DNA from: Mycobacterium pinniadriaticum
GTDB lineage: Bacteria > Actinomycetota > Actinomycetes > Mycobacteriales > Mycobacteriaceae
Length of the DNA: 64,000 nt
Assembly: GCF_026242045.1 (NCBI RefSeq)
Contig: NZ_JAPJDO010000004.1
Coordinates: forward strand, 186,001 to 250,000
Direction of reading: 5' to 3'
The position numbers and the translations under genes are program-made. Below the pieces are notes generated by a model. The model searched no databases. It was not told the DNA's origin and was given only the letters and a program-made list of their open reading frames with translations. Every line of letters starts with the position of its first letter. The stretch's first letter is position 1. Of the stretch, positions 8,977 through 15,926 are shown piece after piece.

Positions 8977-9827
8977 TGCTGTGCCTGCCCGGCCACCATG
9001 CGGTGACGCATGGATCCGATGCCCTCGATGTAGGTGGTGAGCACTTCACCCGGTTCGAGATAGCGCGGCGGTGTGTGCGCGAAGCCGACACCTGCCGGGG
9101 TGCCGGTGAAGATCAGATCACCGGGCAGCAGCGGCAGGATCCCGGACAAATACGAGATCAGTTCGGCTATCGGAAAGATGAGGTCTGATGTGCGTGCGTG
9201 CTGCACCGGGTGGTCGTCGATCGAACACCCGATCTCGAGGTCGTCGGGGTGTGCGAACTCGTCGGGTGTGACCAGGGCGGGTCCCATCGGGGCGAAGCCC
9301 GGGTAGGACTTGGCGAGGCTGAATTGTTGCGGGGCGGGCGGCTTGACCTGGAGATTGCGTTCGGACAGGTCCTGCCCCACGGTCAACCCCGCGACGTGGT
9401 CCCACCCCTGCGCCACCGGCACGCGCTCGGCTCGTGGGCCGATGACCACGACTAGTTCGGCTTCCCAATCAACCGCGCCGGGAGGCATGGTGATATCGCC
9501 GTAGGGGCCGGTGATGCAGGACGCGAACTTGGTGAACACCATGGGGGTGTCGGGTATGTCGAGGCCGGTCTCTTCGGCATGCCCGCGGTAGTTCAGCCCG
9601 ATCGCAAAGACCTGTCGCGGGATGCCCACCGGGGCACCGAGCTCGTCGGGCTGGAACTGGACTCCGTTGACGCCGTCCACGTAGCGGGCCCACAGCCGGA
9701 AGTCGTCCCATCGCTCGAAGGTGTCCTGGAATTCAGCTGAGAACATGCCCTTGCTGGCACGTTCCACATCCACTGCCCGTCCGTCGATTTCGAGGGCGAG
9801 CCGGTTGTTGAGATTGATCAGTCGCAT
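8973..9827 (-). CDS. fumarylacetoacetate hydrolase family protein
   Basis: This 284-residue protein has the FAH fold: a variable N-terminal domain of about 75 residues, then VFAIGLNYRGHAEETG, a metal-binding acidic cluster in DWEAELVVVIG and the later VGQDLSERN segment, and the conserved ending GDLIFTGTPAGVG. Members hydrolyse or decarboxylate 2-oxo or 1,3-diketo acids, or their enols, in aromatic ring-cleavage pathways using Mg2+. It lies 18 bases downstream of the VOC dioxygenase gene and overlaps the acetoacetyl-CoA synthetase gene. I therefore expect it to hydrolyse the ring-cleavage product; the exact reaction cannot be read from sequence. Confidence 0.9.
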   Translation of the reverse strand: MRLINLNNRLALEIDGRAVDVERASKGMFSAEFQDTFERWDDFRLWARYVDGVNGVQFQPDELGAPVGIPRQVFAIGLNYRGHAEETGLDIPDTPMVFTKFASCITGPYGDITMPPGAVDWEAELVVVIGPRAERVPVAQGWDHVAGLTVGQDLSERNLQVKPPAPQQFSLAKSYPGFAPMGPALVTPDEFAHPDDLEIGCSIDDHPVQHARTSDLIFPIAELISYLSGILPLLPGDLIFTGTPAGVGFAHTPPRYLEPGEVLTTYIEGIGSMRHRMVAGQAQQ

Positions 9828-9845
9828 GATGTCGCTTCCGGGGCT

Positions 9846-10415
9846 TCAGGTGGTGAGCAGCTCGAAGGGGCTGACCTGCGGGGTGGTCAGGGCCCATGCC
9901 CGGCTGGTGAGCTCCGATACCGGCGTTCCGGCCTGGTAAGCGCTGGCCAGTTCGGCAGCATCGAAACTGGGGCCGATCGGATCGGCGGCATACTCGGGTC
10001 CGCGCATGTACTCGGTGGCTTCGTCCGGGGTGGCGAAGTTGTCGATCTGCAGCTCGACCATGTTGCCGTCCGGGTCGCGGTAGTAGATCGACGTGGTGAC
10101 CCCATGCTGCACTGGCACCCTGGGCTCGATACCCGCCGCCTCGAGCTCCAGGTACTTCTCGATCAGGTCACCCAGCGACGGGAACGTGAACGCCGAGTGC
10201 GCCATGCCGACGGTCAGCGGTGTGCGTTCGGCGAGCACCCCTGGAGGCAGTCCCAACAGTGCGACCCGGTGATGTTCTTCGTCGAAGGTCAGGAAGCACA
10301 TGGCGGGGTTCTCATAGACGGCATGCGCGCCAAGAACTTTCATGTACCAGTCGCGCATCACCGGCAGCTGGCTGGTCTGAAGCACGAAATGTGCGAGACG
10401 GGGGCGAACCTTCAT
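9846..10415 (-). CDS. VOC-superfamily (extradiol-type) dioxygenase
   Basis: This is a 189-residue single-module vicinal-oxygen-chelate protein. The likely Fe(II) facial triad is His in RLAHFVLQT near the N-terminus, His in GMAHSAFTF, and Glu in DPDGNMVELQIDN, the usual 2-His-1-carboxylate order. The YYRDPDGN segment is typical of catechol 2,3-dioxygenase-like proteins. The chosen ATG has GGAG ten bases before it; the open frame extends upstream but without a ribosome binding site and across the operator. It is the first gene of the leftward operon and probably opens the ring made by the FAD hydroxylase. Glyoxalase-like or epimerase activity cannot be excluded. Confidence 0.82.
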   Translation of the reverse strand: MKVRPRLAHFVLQTSQLPVMRDWYMKVLGAHAVYENPAMCFLTFDEEHHRVALLGLPPGVLAERTPLTVGMAHSAFTFPSLGDLIEKYLELEAAGIEPRVPVQHGVTTSIYYRDPDGNMVELQIDNFATPDEATEYMRGPEYAADPIGPSFDAAELASAYQAGTPVSELTSRAWALTTPQVSPFELLTT

Positions 10416-10529
10416 GGTGTTCTCCAATGCTTCGGCCGGTCCTGGCGGGCACGTCGCCCGGCGACGACCTCGCGGGTGTCCGGAGGGTGGCCGACGAAGG
10501 TCGTCGGCGTGTGGGGCGTGCGCAGGCTC

Positions 10530-10570
10530 ACAGTAAGACTCCATTGATTGTTAGTCAATGACTTGAAGTC
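10530..10570. promoter_or_regulatory. operator site A with leftward promoter
   Basis: The palindrome ATTGATTGTTAGTCAAT lies at 10543-10559, and the perfect palindrome GACTTGAAGTC follows directly at 10560-10570. The same two elements, in the same relative arrangement, occur at 11382-11409 and 14251-14278. On the minus strand TTGACT inside the site forms a -35 box with a 17-base spacer to TACTGT (10535-10530). A bound repressor would therefore block the dioxygenase operon. The site also lies between this operon and the divergent TetR gene. Confidence 0.75.
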
Positions 10571-10649
10571 GAGAGATCCGCGCAGTGATGGACCATAATG
10601 AGTCGTGGCCGCTCCTGCTGGCCGTGCGTGTCAACCAGAGAGGTCGAAC

Positions 10650-11318
10650 GTGGACGCCAAGACCGAGTTACCGCCTCGGAAAGCCCAGGCCGAGGAGACC
10701 CGGCGACGGATTCTCGAGGTTGCGGTCGAGGCGTTCTCGGCCCAGCACTATGACGAGGTCGCGGTTGGCGACATTGCCTCGTCGGCCGGTGTCGCCCACG
10801 GATTGCTCTTCCACTACTTCAAGAACAAGCGGGGTCTATACCTCGCGGCGATGGAGGAGGCCGCCCGCGAATTCGAGGCTGCTCACCAGGTGGACCCCGC
10901 CATGCCGCCGGGTGCGCAGATGCGGCAGCGGTACTACAACCAGTTCGGCTATCTGGCCCGGCATCGTGGCCTTGCCACCCGGCTGGTGCTGGGCGGTCGG
11001 GGAGCGGACCCCGAGGCGTGGGCGTTCTTCGAGGAACTCCGGTGGCGCGAGATCGACCGAGGATGCCTCGTTTTGGGCTTGGATCCGCAAAAGCCGGCGC
11101 TGCGAATGATGTTGCGGGCCGCGGCCGCCGCCGCCGACGCGGTGGCCGCATTCTGGCATCAGAATGGTCAGCCGTTCGACGTCACGGCACTCACCGATGT
11201 CCTGTTCGAGCAGACCATCACGGCACTGCGTGGCGCCGCTGAACTCGATCCGTCGCTCGAGGGTGCTGTCGAGCGGGCCATCGTCCAACTGCATCAAGGC
11301 GCTCAACAGGCCCACTGA
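10650..11318 (+). CDS. TetR family regulator, probable local repressor
   Basis: This 222-residue protein has a clear TetR helix-turn-helix at about residues 15-60 (EETRRRILEVAVEAF, then VAVGDIASSAGVAHGLLFHYF) followed by a helical ligand-binding domain. The start is GTG 10650, preceded by AGAGAGG; an earlier in-frame GTG at 10605 lacks a ribosome binding site. It is divergent from the dioxygenase operon, and site A lies in the 234 bases between the two starts. Repeats of that site occur before the next oxidative units. That makes this gene the best candidate for the regulator of the whole region, including itself, but binding is inferred from position only. Confidence 0.88.
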   Translation: MDAKTELPPRKAQAEETRRRILEVAVEAFSAQHYDEVAVGDIASSAGVAHGLLFHYFKNKRGLYLAAMEEAAREFEAAHQVDPAMPPGAQMRQRYYNQFGYLARHRGLATRLVLGGRGADPEAWAFFEELRWREIDRGCLVLGLDPQKPALRMMLRAAAAAADAVAAFWHQNGQPFDVTALTDVLFEQTITALRGAAELDPSLEGAVERAIVQLHQGAQQAH

Positions 11319-11381
11319 CGCGGGATCGCGCGTCGCCGAAAACCTCTTCGCCGCGAGGCTGACCTGCGTGTTCTTTTCGTC

Positions 11382-11421
11382 GACTTCAAGTCATTGACAA
11401 TCAGTCAAAGAACGCTAGGCT
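11382..11421 (+). promoter_or_regulatory. operator site B with rightward promoter
   Basis: GACTTCAAGTC (11382-11392) is followed immediately by ATTGACAATCAGTCAAA (11393-11409), the same composite arrangement as site A in opposite orientation. TTGACA at 11394-11399 can serve as the -35 box, with a 16-base spacer to TAGGCT at 11416-11421. The operator thus overlaps the promoter. The next convincing gene starts at 11705, so the transcript would have a leader of roughly 275 bases. Confidence 0.75.
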
Positions 11422-11424
11422 GTG

Positions 11425-11715
11425 ATGCGCACCACCCGCTCGGCCCTGTCGGCCGGGCGCCTGCATCCAGTGCAGTCAGGCCTGGGTCTGTCGGTATATC
11501 CCCTGTCGGGAGGCGAGATGGGAGCGGTCGTCGCTGATAGCGCCGCCCTGCCGCATGTCTTTGCGCGCAGCCGCTCCGGCGCAGTTGCCCGTCATCGTCC
11601 CGCCGGCGCGCGCCATGCGGAGCCGAACATCTTCCACTGCAGCGGCTTTCGCGAGCTGGTGAGTGGAACACAGATTTCTGTCACCGAGAAAGGTATTTGT
11701 ATCAATGTCCATTGA
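11425..11715 (+). CDS. possible small protein in the leader of the oxygenase gene
   Basis: An open frame of 96 codons starts just after the site B promoter and ends 11 bases inside the next gene. G+C at third positions is high over its first two thirds, as in real genes here. However, there is no ribosome binding site, no recognisable domain and a very Arg- and Ala-rich composition. It may be a coupling leader, or chance coding in a GC-rich leader. The 386 bases between the TetR gene and the oxygenase gene hold only this frame and site B. Confidence 0.25.
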   Translation: MRTTRSALSAGRLHPVQSGLGLSVYPLSGGEMGAVVADSAALPHVFARSRSGAVARHRPAGARHAEPNIFHCSGFRELVSGTQISVTEKGICINVH

Positions 11716-12934
11716 CCAAGACATCCGCGTGACCGCAGCGAACGCTGCCGGCGGCGATTTCGGGTTTCGCGAAGAGCTGGCCGACGACCTCGTGGCCAAA
11801 GCGACATCCGTCCGATCGTTGTTGGCGGGCAAGGCCGACGAACACGAGCAGACAAGCGAACTCAGCCAGGAGGTCGTCGATAAGCTCACCGAGCTCGGCA
11901 TCTTCTCGATGGCCGGCCCGCAGCGCATCGGTGGGCTGGCGCAGTCGAGCCAATCGATGGCCCGGGTTGCCGCCGAGATTGCCAAGGGTTGCCCGTCGAC
12001 GGCGTGGGTGTACACGATTTACAACTCCTGCTTGTGGTTCGCCTCCAAGCTGCCGGCGGGCATCCAGGCGCAGATCTTCGCCGACGGAATCCCACTGATC
12101 TGCTCGCCACAGAACGGAATCGGCCATCTGGTCGCCGACGGCGACGGATTCCGGCTGACCGGACGCTGGAGCTATGCGACGGGATCCCATCACGCAGCCT
12201 GGACGATGGTCCCGGTGCTCTCACCCGAAATGGCGCCGATGCTCGCGGTGATGCCGATGTCCGACGTGCAGATCGAAAACACCTGGCACGTAGCAGGGAT
12301 GAAGGGCACCGGCTCGGACACCGTGGTCGCCGACAACGTCCTGGTTCCGTCAACCATGCTCGCCGCCTTCTCCGACATCGCGGTCGCGCCACCGGCCACC
12401 GTGGCCGAATCGATCCGGGTCGCCAGCGATTACTGGGTGAACTACCCGATCCTGCGCGCCAAGGCCCTCGGCGTTCTGGTGGGATGCGCGGAGGGTCTGC
12501 TCGAGGTCGTCGCCGCCAAGAGCGGCGGCCCGATCATCTACAGCACCTACGCCCACAAGAGCGATGCGCCGGCCTATCACGCCGCGATCGGCGAGGCGGC
12601 GACCCAGATCCTGGCCGCCCGACGAATGGTGGAGAACTCCTGTGCGCGCATCGACGACGCTGCGTCCGAGGGGCGAGTGCAGTCGGTGGCCGAGCGGACC
12701 GACGCCCGTGGTGAGGGCGCCCTGGTGATCTCCCTGCTTCATTCCGCAATCGAGCGCCTGATGGATCTGGGCGGAAGCTCGGGCTTCACCACGACCGCTG
12801 CCGCGCAACGCTATTGGCGTGACTTCGCGATCGGGGCGCGGCACGTCATCTTCAACTCACAGATCAGCTACGAGCAGGTCGGTCGCCACGTGCTCGGTGT
12901 CGAGCCCGGTGTCGTCGACCCGGAGATGATCTGA
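11705..12934 (+). CDS. acyl-CoA-dehydrogenase-fold flavin monooxygenase (HsaA-like)
   Basis: This 409-residue protein has the acyl-CoA dehydrogenase fold but reads like a group D flavin monooxygenase oxygenase component, such as HsaA or DszC. It starts with a helical domain (SQEVVDKLTELGIFSMAGPQRIGG), and the middle domain has GCPSTAWVY, LTGRWSYATGSHHAAW and VAGMKGTGSDTVVADNVLVP. The C-terminal part contains DLGGSSGFTTTAAAQRYWRDF, where true dehydrogenases have the GG.GYM and GT.EI segments. Such enzymes hydroxylate phenols or heteroatoms using FMNH2 from a separate reductase. The adjacent convergent reductase gene may supply electrons. ATG 11705 is chosen because the protein aligns from there; the AAAGG before it is rather distant. 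Confidence 0.85.
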   Translation: MSIDQDIRVTAANAAGGDFGFREELADDLVAKATSVRSLLAGKADEHEQTSELSQEVVDKLTELGIFSMAGPQRIGGLAQSSQSMARVAAEIAKGCPSTAWVYTIYNSCLWFASKLPAGIQAQIFADGIPLICSPQNGIGHLVADGDGFRLTGRWSYATGSHHAAWTMVPVLSPEMAPMLAVMPMSDVQIENTWHVAGMKGTGSDTVVADNVLVPSTMLAAFSDIAVAPPATVAESIRVASDYWVNYPILRAKALGVLVGCAEGLLEVVAAKSGGPIIYSTYAHKSDAPAYHAAIGEAATQILAARRMVENSCARIDDAASEGRVQSVAERTDARGEGALVISLLHSAIERLMDLGGSSGFTTTAAAQRYWRDFAIGARHVIFNSQISYEQVGRHVLGVEPGVVDPEMI

Positions 12935-12953
12935 CCAGTCCCGATGATCGGGG

Positions 12954-12999
12954 CGCCTGTGCAGGGCTGACGTGTATGTCAGCCCTGCACAGGCGTTTT
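12954..12999. terminator. bidirectional intrinsic terminator
   Basis: A perfect 18-base-pair inverted repeat has arms CGCCTGTGCAGGGCTGAC (12954-12971) and its complement (12978-12995) around a 6-base loop, followed by TTTT. It lies exactly between the convergent oxygenase and reductase genes and can stop transcription from either side. Confidence 0.88.
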
Positions 13000-13045
13000 G
13001 GAGCCGAAACAGCACGGCCGGCGAGAACCTCCGAGGATTCGGGGT

Positions 13046-14020
13046 TCAGAGATCCAGGACAAGGCGTTTGCCGACACAGCGGGAGACGCAGATCATCATA
13101 GACTCGCCGGCTTTGCGCTCCTCGGGGGTCAGCACTGAATCGCGATGATCGGGAATGCCCTCCAGTACATCGGTCTCGCATGTTCCGCAGGTGCCTTCCG
13201 AGCAGGAACTCAACACCTCGATGCCGATCTTACGGACCTCGGCGAGGATCGTGGAGTCCGCCGGGACCGTCGCGGTGATGCCCGAATCCGCGCACACGAC
13301 CTCGAACTCCTCGTTCGGGTTGGCGTCGACGACCGGCTTGGGCGCGAATCGCTCGACGTGGAGCGGTAGTCCCGCGTCGGCGCAGGCATTCTCGGCTGCG
13401 GCGATCAACGGCTCAGGGCCGCAACAGTATACGGCGGTGGCCTCCTCGGCATCCGAGAGGAAGCCGGCCAGATCCAGGAGGCCGTTGCTCTCCTCTGGGC
13501 GGACGAGCACCCGGTTCCCGTACTGCTCGAGGTCGCCCAGGAACGCCATCGACGATCGTCGTCGACCTCCGTAGAGCAGACGCCACTGTGCGCCCGCGGC
13601 CTCGGCAGCCCTGACCATGGTCAGGATGGGCGTGATCCCGATGCCCCCGGCAATGAACAGATAACGAGCGCTCGGTTCGAGGGGGAAGTGATTCCGTGGG
13701 CCGCGTGCTGTCAGCGTCGATCCGACGCGAACGCGGTCGTGCAGGTAACTCGAGCCGCCGCGGCTGACCCTTTCCCGGAGGACCCCCACTCGCCACGAGG
13801 AACCGTCCGCCGGGTCGCCGCACAGCGAATACTGCCGAATGAGGTCATGGCCCAGCACCAGGTCGATGTGAGCACCGGGCGACCAGGACGGCAGTTCGCC
13901 GCCACCGGCCTTCTCGAACACCAGCGAGATGCAGTCATCTGCGACGTGCTCGACCGAGCGGACCGTGAGCTCGGTGGTCTCGGCGGCGTGCTCACTACCG
14001 CGCTGGAGGAGTTGCGTCAT
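13046..14020 (-). CDS. phthalate-dioxygenase-reductase-type FMN/[2Fe-2S] oxidoreductase
   Basis: This 324-residue protein should move electrons from NADH through flavin to a C-terminal plant-type ferredoxin domain. The flavin-binding motif RQYSL and the following SRGGSSYLHD lie in the first third, the nucleotide-binding GGIGITPILTM and CCGPEPLI in the middle, and the cluster ligands CSEGTCGTCET plus a distal Cys in ICVSRC at the end. Family partners are Rieske oxygenases, demethylases or flavin oxygenases. None of the Rieske type is present here, so it may serve the P450 system or the HsaA-like oxygenase. ATG 14020 has GGAG six bases upstream; a GTG at 14056 is the alternative. Confidence 0.9.
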   Translation of the reverse strand: MTQLLQRGSEHAAETTELTVRSVEHVADDCISLVFEKAGGGELPSWSPGAHIDLVLGHDLIRQYSLCGDPADGSSWRVGVLRERVSRGGSSYLHDRVRVGSTLTARGPRNHFPLEPSARYLFIAGGIGITPILTMVRAAEAAGAQWRLLYGGRRRSSMAFLGDLEQYGNRVLVRPEESNGLLDLAGFLSDAEEATAVYCCGPEPLIAAAENACADAGLPLHVERFAPKPVVDANPNEEFEVVCADSGITATVPADSTILAEVRKIGIEVLSSCSEGTCGTCETDVLEGIPDHRDSVLTPEERKAGESMMICVSRCVGKRLVLDL

Positions 14021-14118
14021 CTCGATCTCCACAATCCCGATGGCCGTCGTTGACACGGCGGAACGACAGTCCCCGGCCGGGTCTTGGGCACCGCCACGAT
14101 GTCATGACTACCGGTTCG

Positions 14119-14133
14119 TTGACTTCACGTCAA
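14119..14133. promoter_or_regulatory. operator site D (partial copy)
   Basis: TTGACTTCACGTCAA is a palindrome with arms TTGAC and GTCAA around 5 bases, the same arm spacing as in site B, and it contains a near copy of GACTTCAAGTC. It lies 99 bases upstream of the reductase start and about 120 bases before site C. The full two-part structure of sites A-C is missing, so regulation of the reductase by the same protein is less certain. Confidence 0.5.
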
Positions 14134-14250
14134 GGAGCGCGGAGCGGGTGGCGGCAATTCGCAGGCCTTCCCGGATGCGCAGCCTGAACCCTATCTGTGC
14201 TGCTCACTACGGGTGCAGAGGAGTCGAAGTACGCCGATTTGAAGTCGTTC

Positions 14251-14292
14251 GACTCAAAGTCATTGATTCCCAGTCAATACTGTGCCTAGTAT
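14251..14292 (+). promoter_or_regulatory. operator site C with promoter of the P450-mce operon
   Basis: GACTCAAAGTC (14251-14261) is followed by ATTGATTCCCAGTCAAT (14262-14278), the same two-part arrangement and orientation as site B. TTGATT at 14263-14268 with an 18-base spacer to TAGTAT at 14287-14292 gives a plausible promoter overlapped by the operator. A further short palindrome, AGTCGTTCGACT, lies just upstream at 14243-14254. The 450 bases between the reductase and P450 genes contain sites C and D and no credible gene; the leader to the P450 start is about 170 bases. Confidence 0.72.
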
Positions 14293-14470
14293 GTGACCCA
14301 GCGCACTGGAGCCGGAAGGGAGAGCGGAGATGTGTCGTAACGCGGCGGTCCGCACGTCCACTCAGTCCGGTGTGGCGGCGTTCGCGGGCGTTCGCCGATC
14401 CCGGCGATAGCCCGTCATTTCCGGGTACCGCCCGACACAGACCAGAGCTCCCCACAAGGAAGGCACGCCC

Positions 14471-15682
14471 ATGGCACAAGAACTCGACACCGACCTCGAA
14501 GCCGAGCTGGCCGGCTACAGCAGCTACACCTCGACACCGGACAAGGCGCTGGACCTCTTCGAGCAGGCGCGGGCCGCGGGCTGCCCGGTGGCCCACAGCA
14601 ATGAAATGGGCGGCTTCTATCTGGCGCTCGATTACGACATCGTGAAGACGCTCCACAGCGACTGGCAGACCTTCTCGTGCTCTCCGACGGTGGTACTGCC
14701 GGTTGTTGACCGGCCGGGTTTCCCGCCGTTGGAGTTCGATCCGCCGGAGCACACCGCGTGGCGGGAGATCATCTCGCAGGCCTTCAACGCCGACACCCCT
14801 GGTCTCGTCGAAGAGGGTGTGCGCGAGGACATCAATCGGCTCATCGACTCGTTCGCCGGCAACGGCGAATGCGATCTGGTCAGCGATTTCGCCGCAGAGG
14901 TTCCGCTGTTCGCGCTGTGCCGGGTGATCGGATTCGACATCGACAAGCGGGACAAGGTGCGTGAGTTGACCCACCGCATCCTCAACGACTTCGAAGACCC
15001 TGAGAAGGGCCCGCAGGCATTCATGGACTTCGCCATGTTCGGCGCGGCCGAGGTGATGTCGCGACTGGAGGCACCCCGCGACGACTTTCTCACCGTGCTC
15101 GCAAACGCCCGGCTGGACGGCAAGCCGCTGGGACCGCTGGAGATCGGGCAGATCATGAACTCGTTCCTGATCGCCGGACACGGCACCAGCGTCGCCGCGC
15201 TGAGCAGCCTGCTCCACGAGGTGCTGACGCGTCCTGACGTTCGCGCGCGGTTGGTCGAAGATCCCGATCTCATCCCGAGTGCGGTGGAAGAGACGTTGCG
15301 GCTGCACACCCCATTTTTCGGTCTCTACATTCGTGCGACCAAGGACGTCGAACTCGGTGGAGTGACGATCCCCAAGGACAGCTATCTGCAGCAGTGCTGG
15401 GCTGCAGCGAATCGCGATCCCAAGGTCTACGACGAACCCGCGGAGTTCAACATCGACCGCAAGTTCGGTCGCAAGAATCGGCACCTCACTTTCGGATTCG
15501 GCATCCATGCCTGCCCGGGGGCGCCCACGGCCCGCATGGAGTTGCGGGTCGCGCTGCAGGAGGTCCTGCGTCGGTTGACCGACATCGAGCTGGTCGACCC
15601 AGAAGCCGTGAGGTACGAGTTCTGCGGCACCGAAACCGCGGCAATCCCGTCGCTCCGGGCGAAGTTCACCAGCAGTCGCTGA
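14471..15682 (+). CDS. cytochrome P450 monooxygenase
   Basis: This 403-residue soluble bacterial P450 has every family hallmark. The I-helix oxygen-binding segment is FLIAGHGTS, the K-helix ExxR motif is in VEETLRLHTP, and the heme-binding loop is FGFGIHACPG with the thiolate ligand at C348. The start at ATG 14471 is preceded by AAGGAAGG. It should hydroxylate a hydrophobic substrate with electrons from the ferredoxin encoded next. Its position at the head of an operon that continues into the mce transporter genes suggests that the imported compound, or an early metabolite, is the substrate. The length and motifs do not reveal the subfamily. Confidence 0.95.
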   Translation: MAQELDTDLEAELAGYSSYTSTPDKALDLFEQARAAGCPVAHSNEMGGFYLALDYDIVKTLHSDWQTFSCSPTVVLPVVDRPGFPPLEFDPPEHTAWREIISQAFNADTPGLVEEGVREDINRLIDSFAGNGECDLVSDFAAEVPLFALCRVIGFDIDKRDKVRELTHRILNDFEDPEKGPQAFMDFAMFGAAEVMSRLEAPRDDFLTVLANARLDGKPLGPLEIGQIMNSFLIAGHGTSVAALSSLLHEVLTRPDVRARLVEDPDLIPSAVEETLRLHTPFFGLYIRATKDVELGGVTIPKDSYLQQCWAAANRDPKVYDEPAEFNIDRKFGRKNRHLTFGFGIHACPGAPTARMELRVALQEVLRRLTDIELVDPEAVRYEFCGTETAAIPSLRAKFTSSR

Positions 15683-15724
15683 TCTTGTTGCGAATTAACC
15701 ACTAGGAGACAGGATTCCGCACGC

Positions 15725-15919
15725 ATGCATGTGAGCGTCAACTACGAGCGCTGCGAGGGGCACGCCGTCTGTGTCGAAGTCGCGCCGACCGTGTTCCAGA
15801 TCAGCGATGACGACGAGCAGGTTCGGGTGGTCGACGACAGCCCCGATGAAGCGCTCCGGACACAGGTGGTGCTCGCCGCACGCCGCTGCCCCATCGGTGC
15901 CATCACGGTGGCTGACTGA
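15725..15919 (+). CDS. [3Fe-4S]-type ferredoxin, P450 redox partner
   Basis: This 64-residue ferredoxin has Cys ligands at 10, 16 and 55 in the arrangement CxxHxxC...CP. His13 takes the place of the second Cys of a [4Fe-4S] motif, which is the pattern of mycobacterial and Streptomyces [3Fe-4S] ferredoxins paired with P450s. The acidic surface (SDDDEQVRVVDDSPDE) suits binding to a P450 or reductase. It lies 42 bases after the P450 stop and 7 bases before the yrbEA start. This makes it a physical link between the P450 and transporter genes. Confidence 0.93.
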   Translation: MHVSVNYERCEGHAVCVEVAPTVFQISDDDEQVRVVDDSPDEALRTQVVLAARRCPIGAITVAD

Positions 15920-15926
15920 GTCTCAC

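Noticed and set aside
10416..10544. Longer N-terminus for the VOC dioxygenase
   Set aside because: The extra residues are Pro- and Arg-rich, lack a ribosome binding site and would place the start within operator site A; ATG 10415 has GGAG before it.
14207..15508. Long minus-strand open frame opposite the P450 gene
   Set aside because: The plus-strand P450 has every conserved motif; the reverse frame is a by-product of high third-position G+C and shows no domain.
15771..15926. Longer N-terminus for YrbEA of operon 1
   Set aside because: It would overlap nearly the whole ferredoxin gene in another frame; the ATG at 15927 after the ferredoxin stop gives the normal start.
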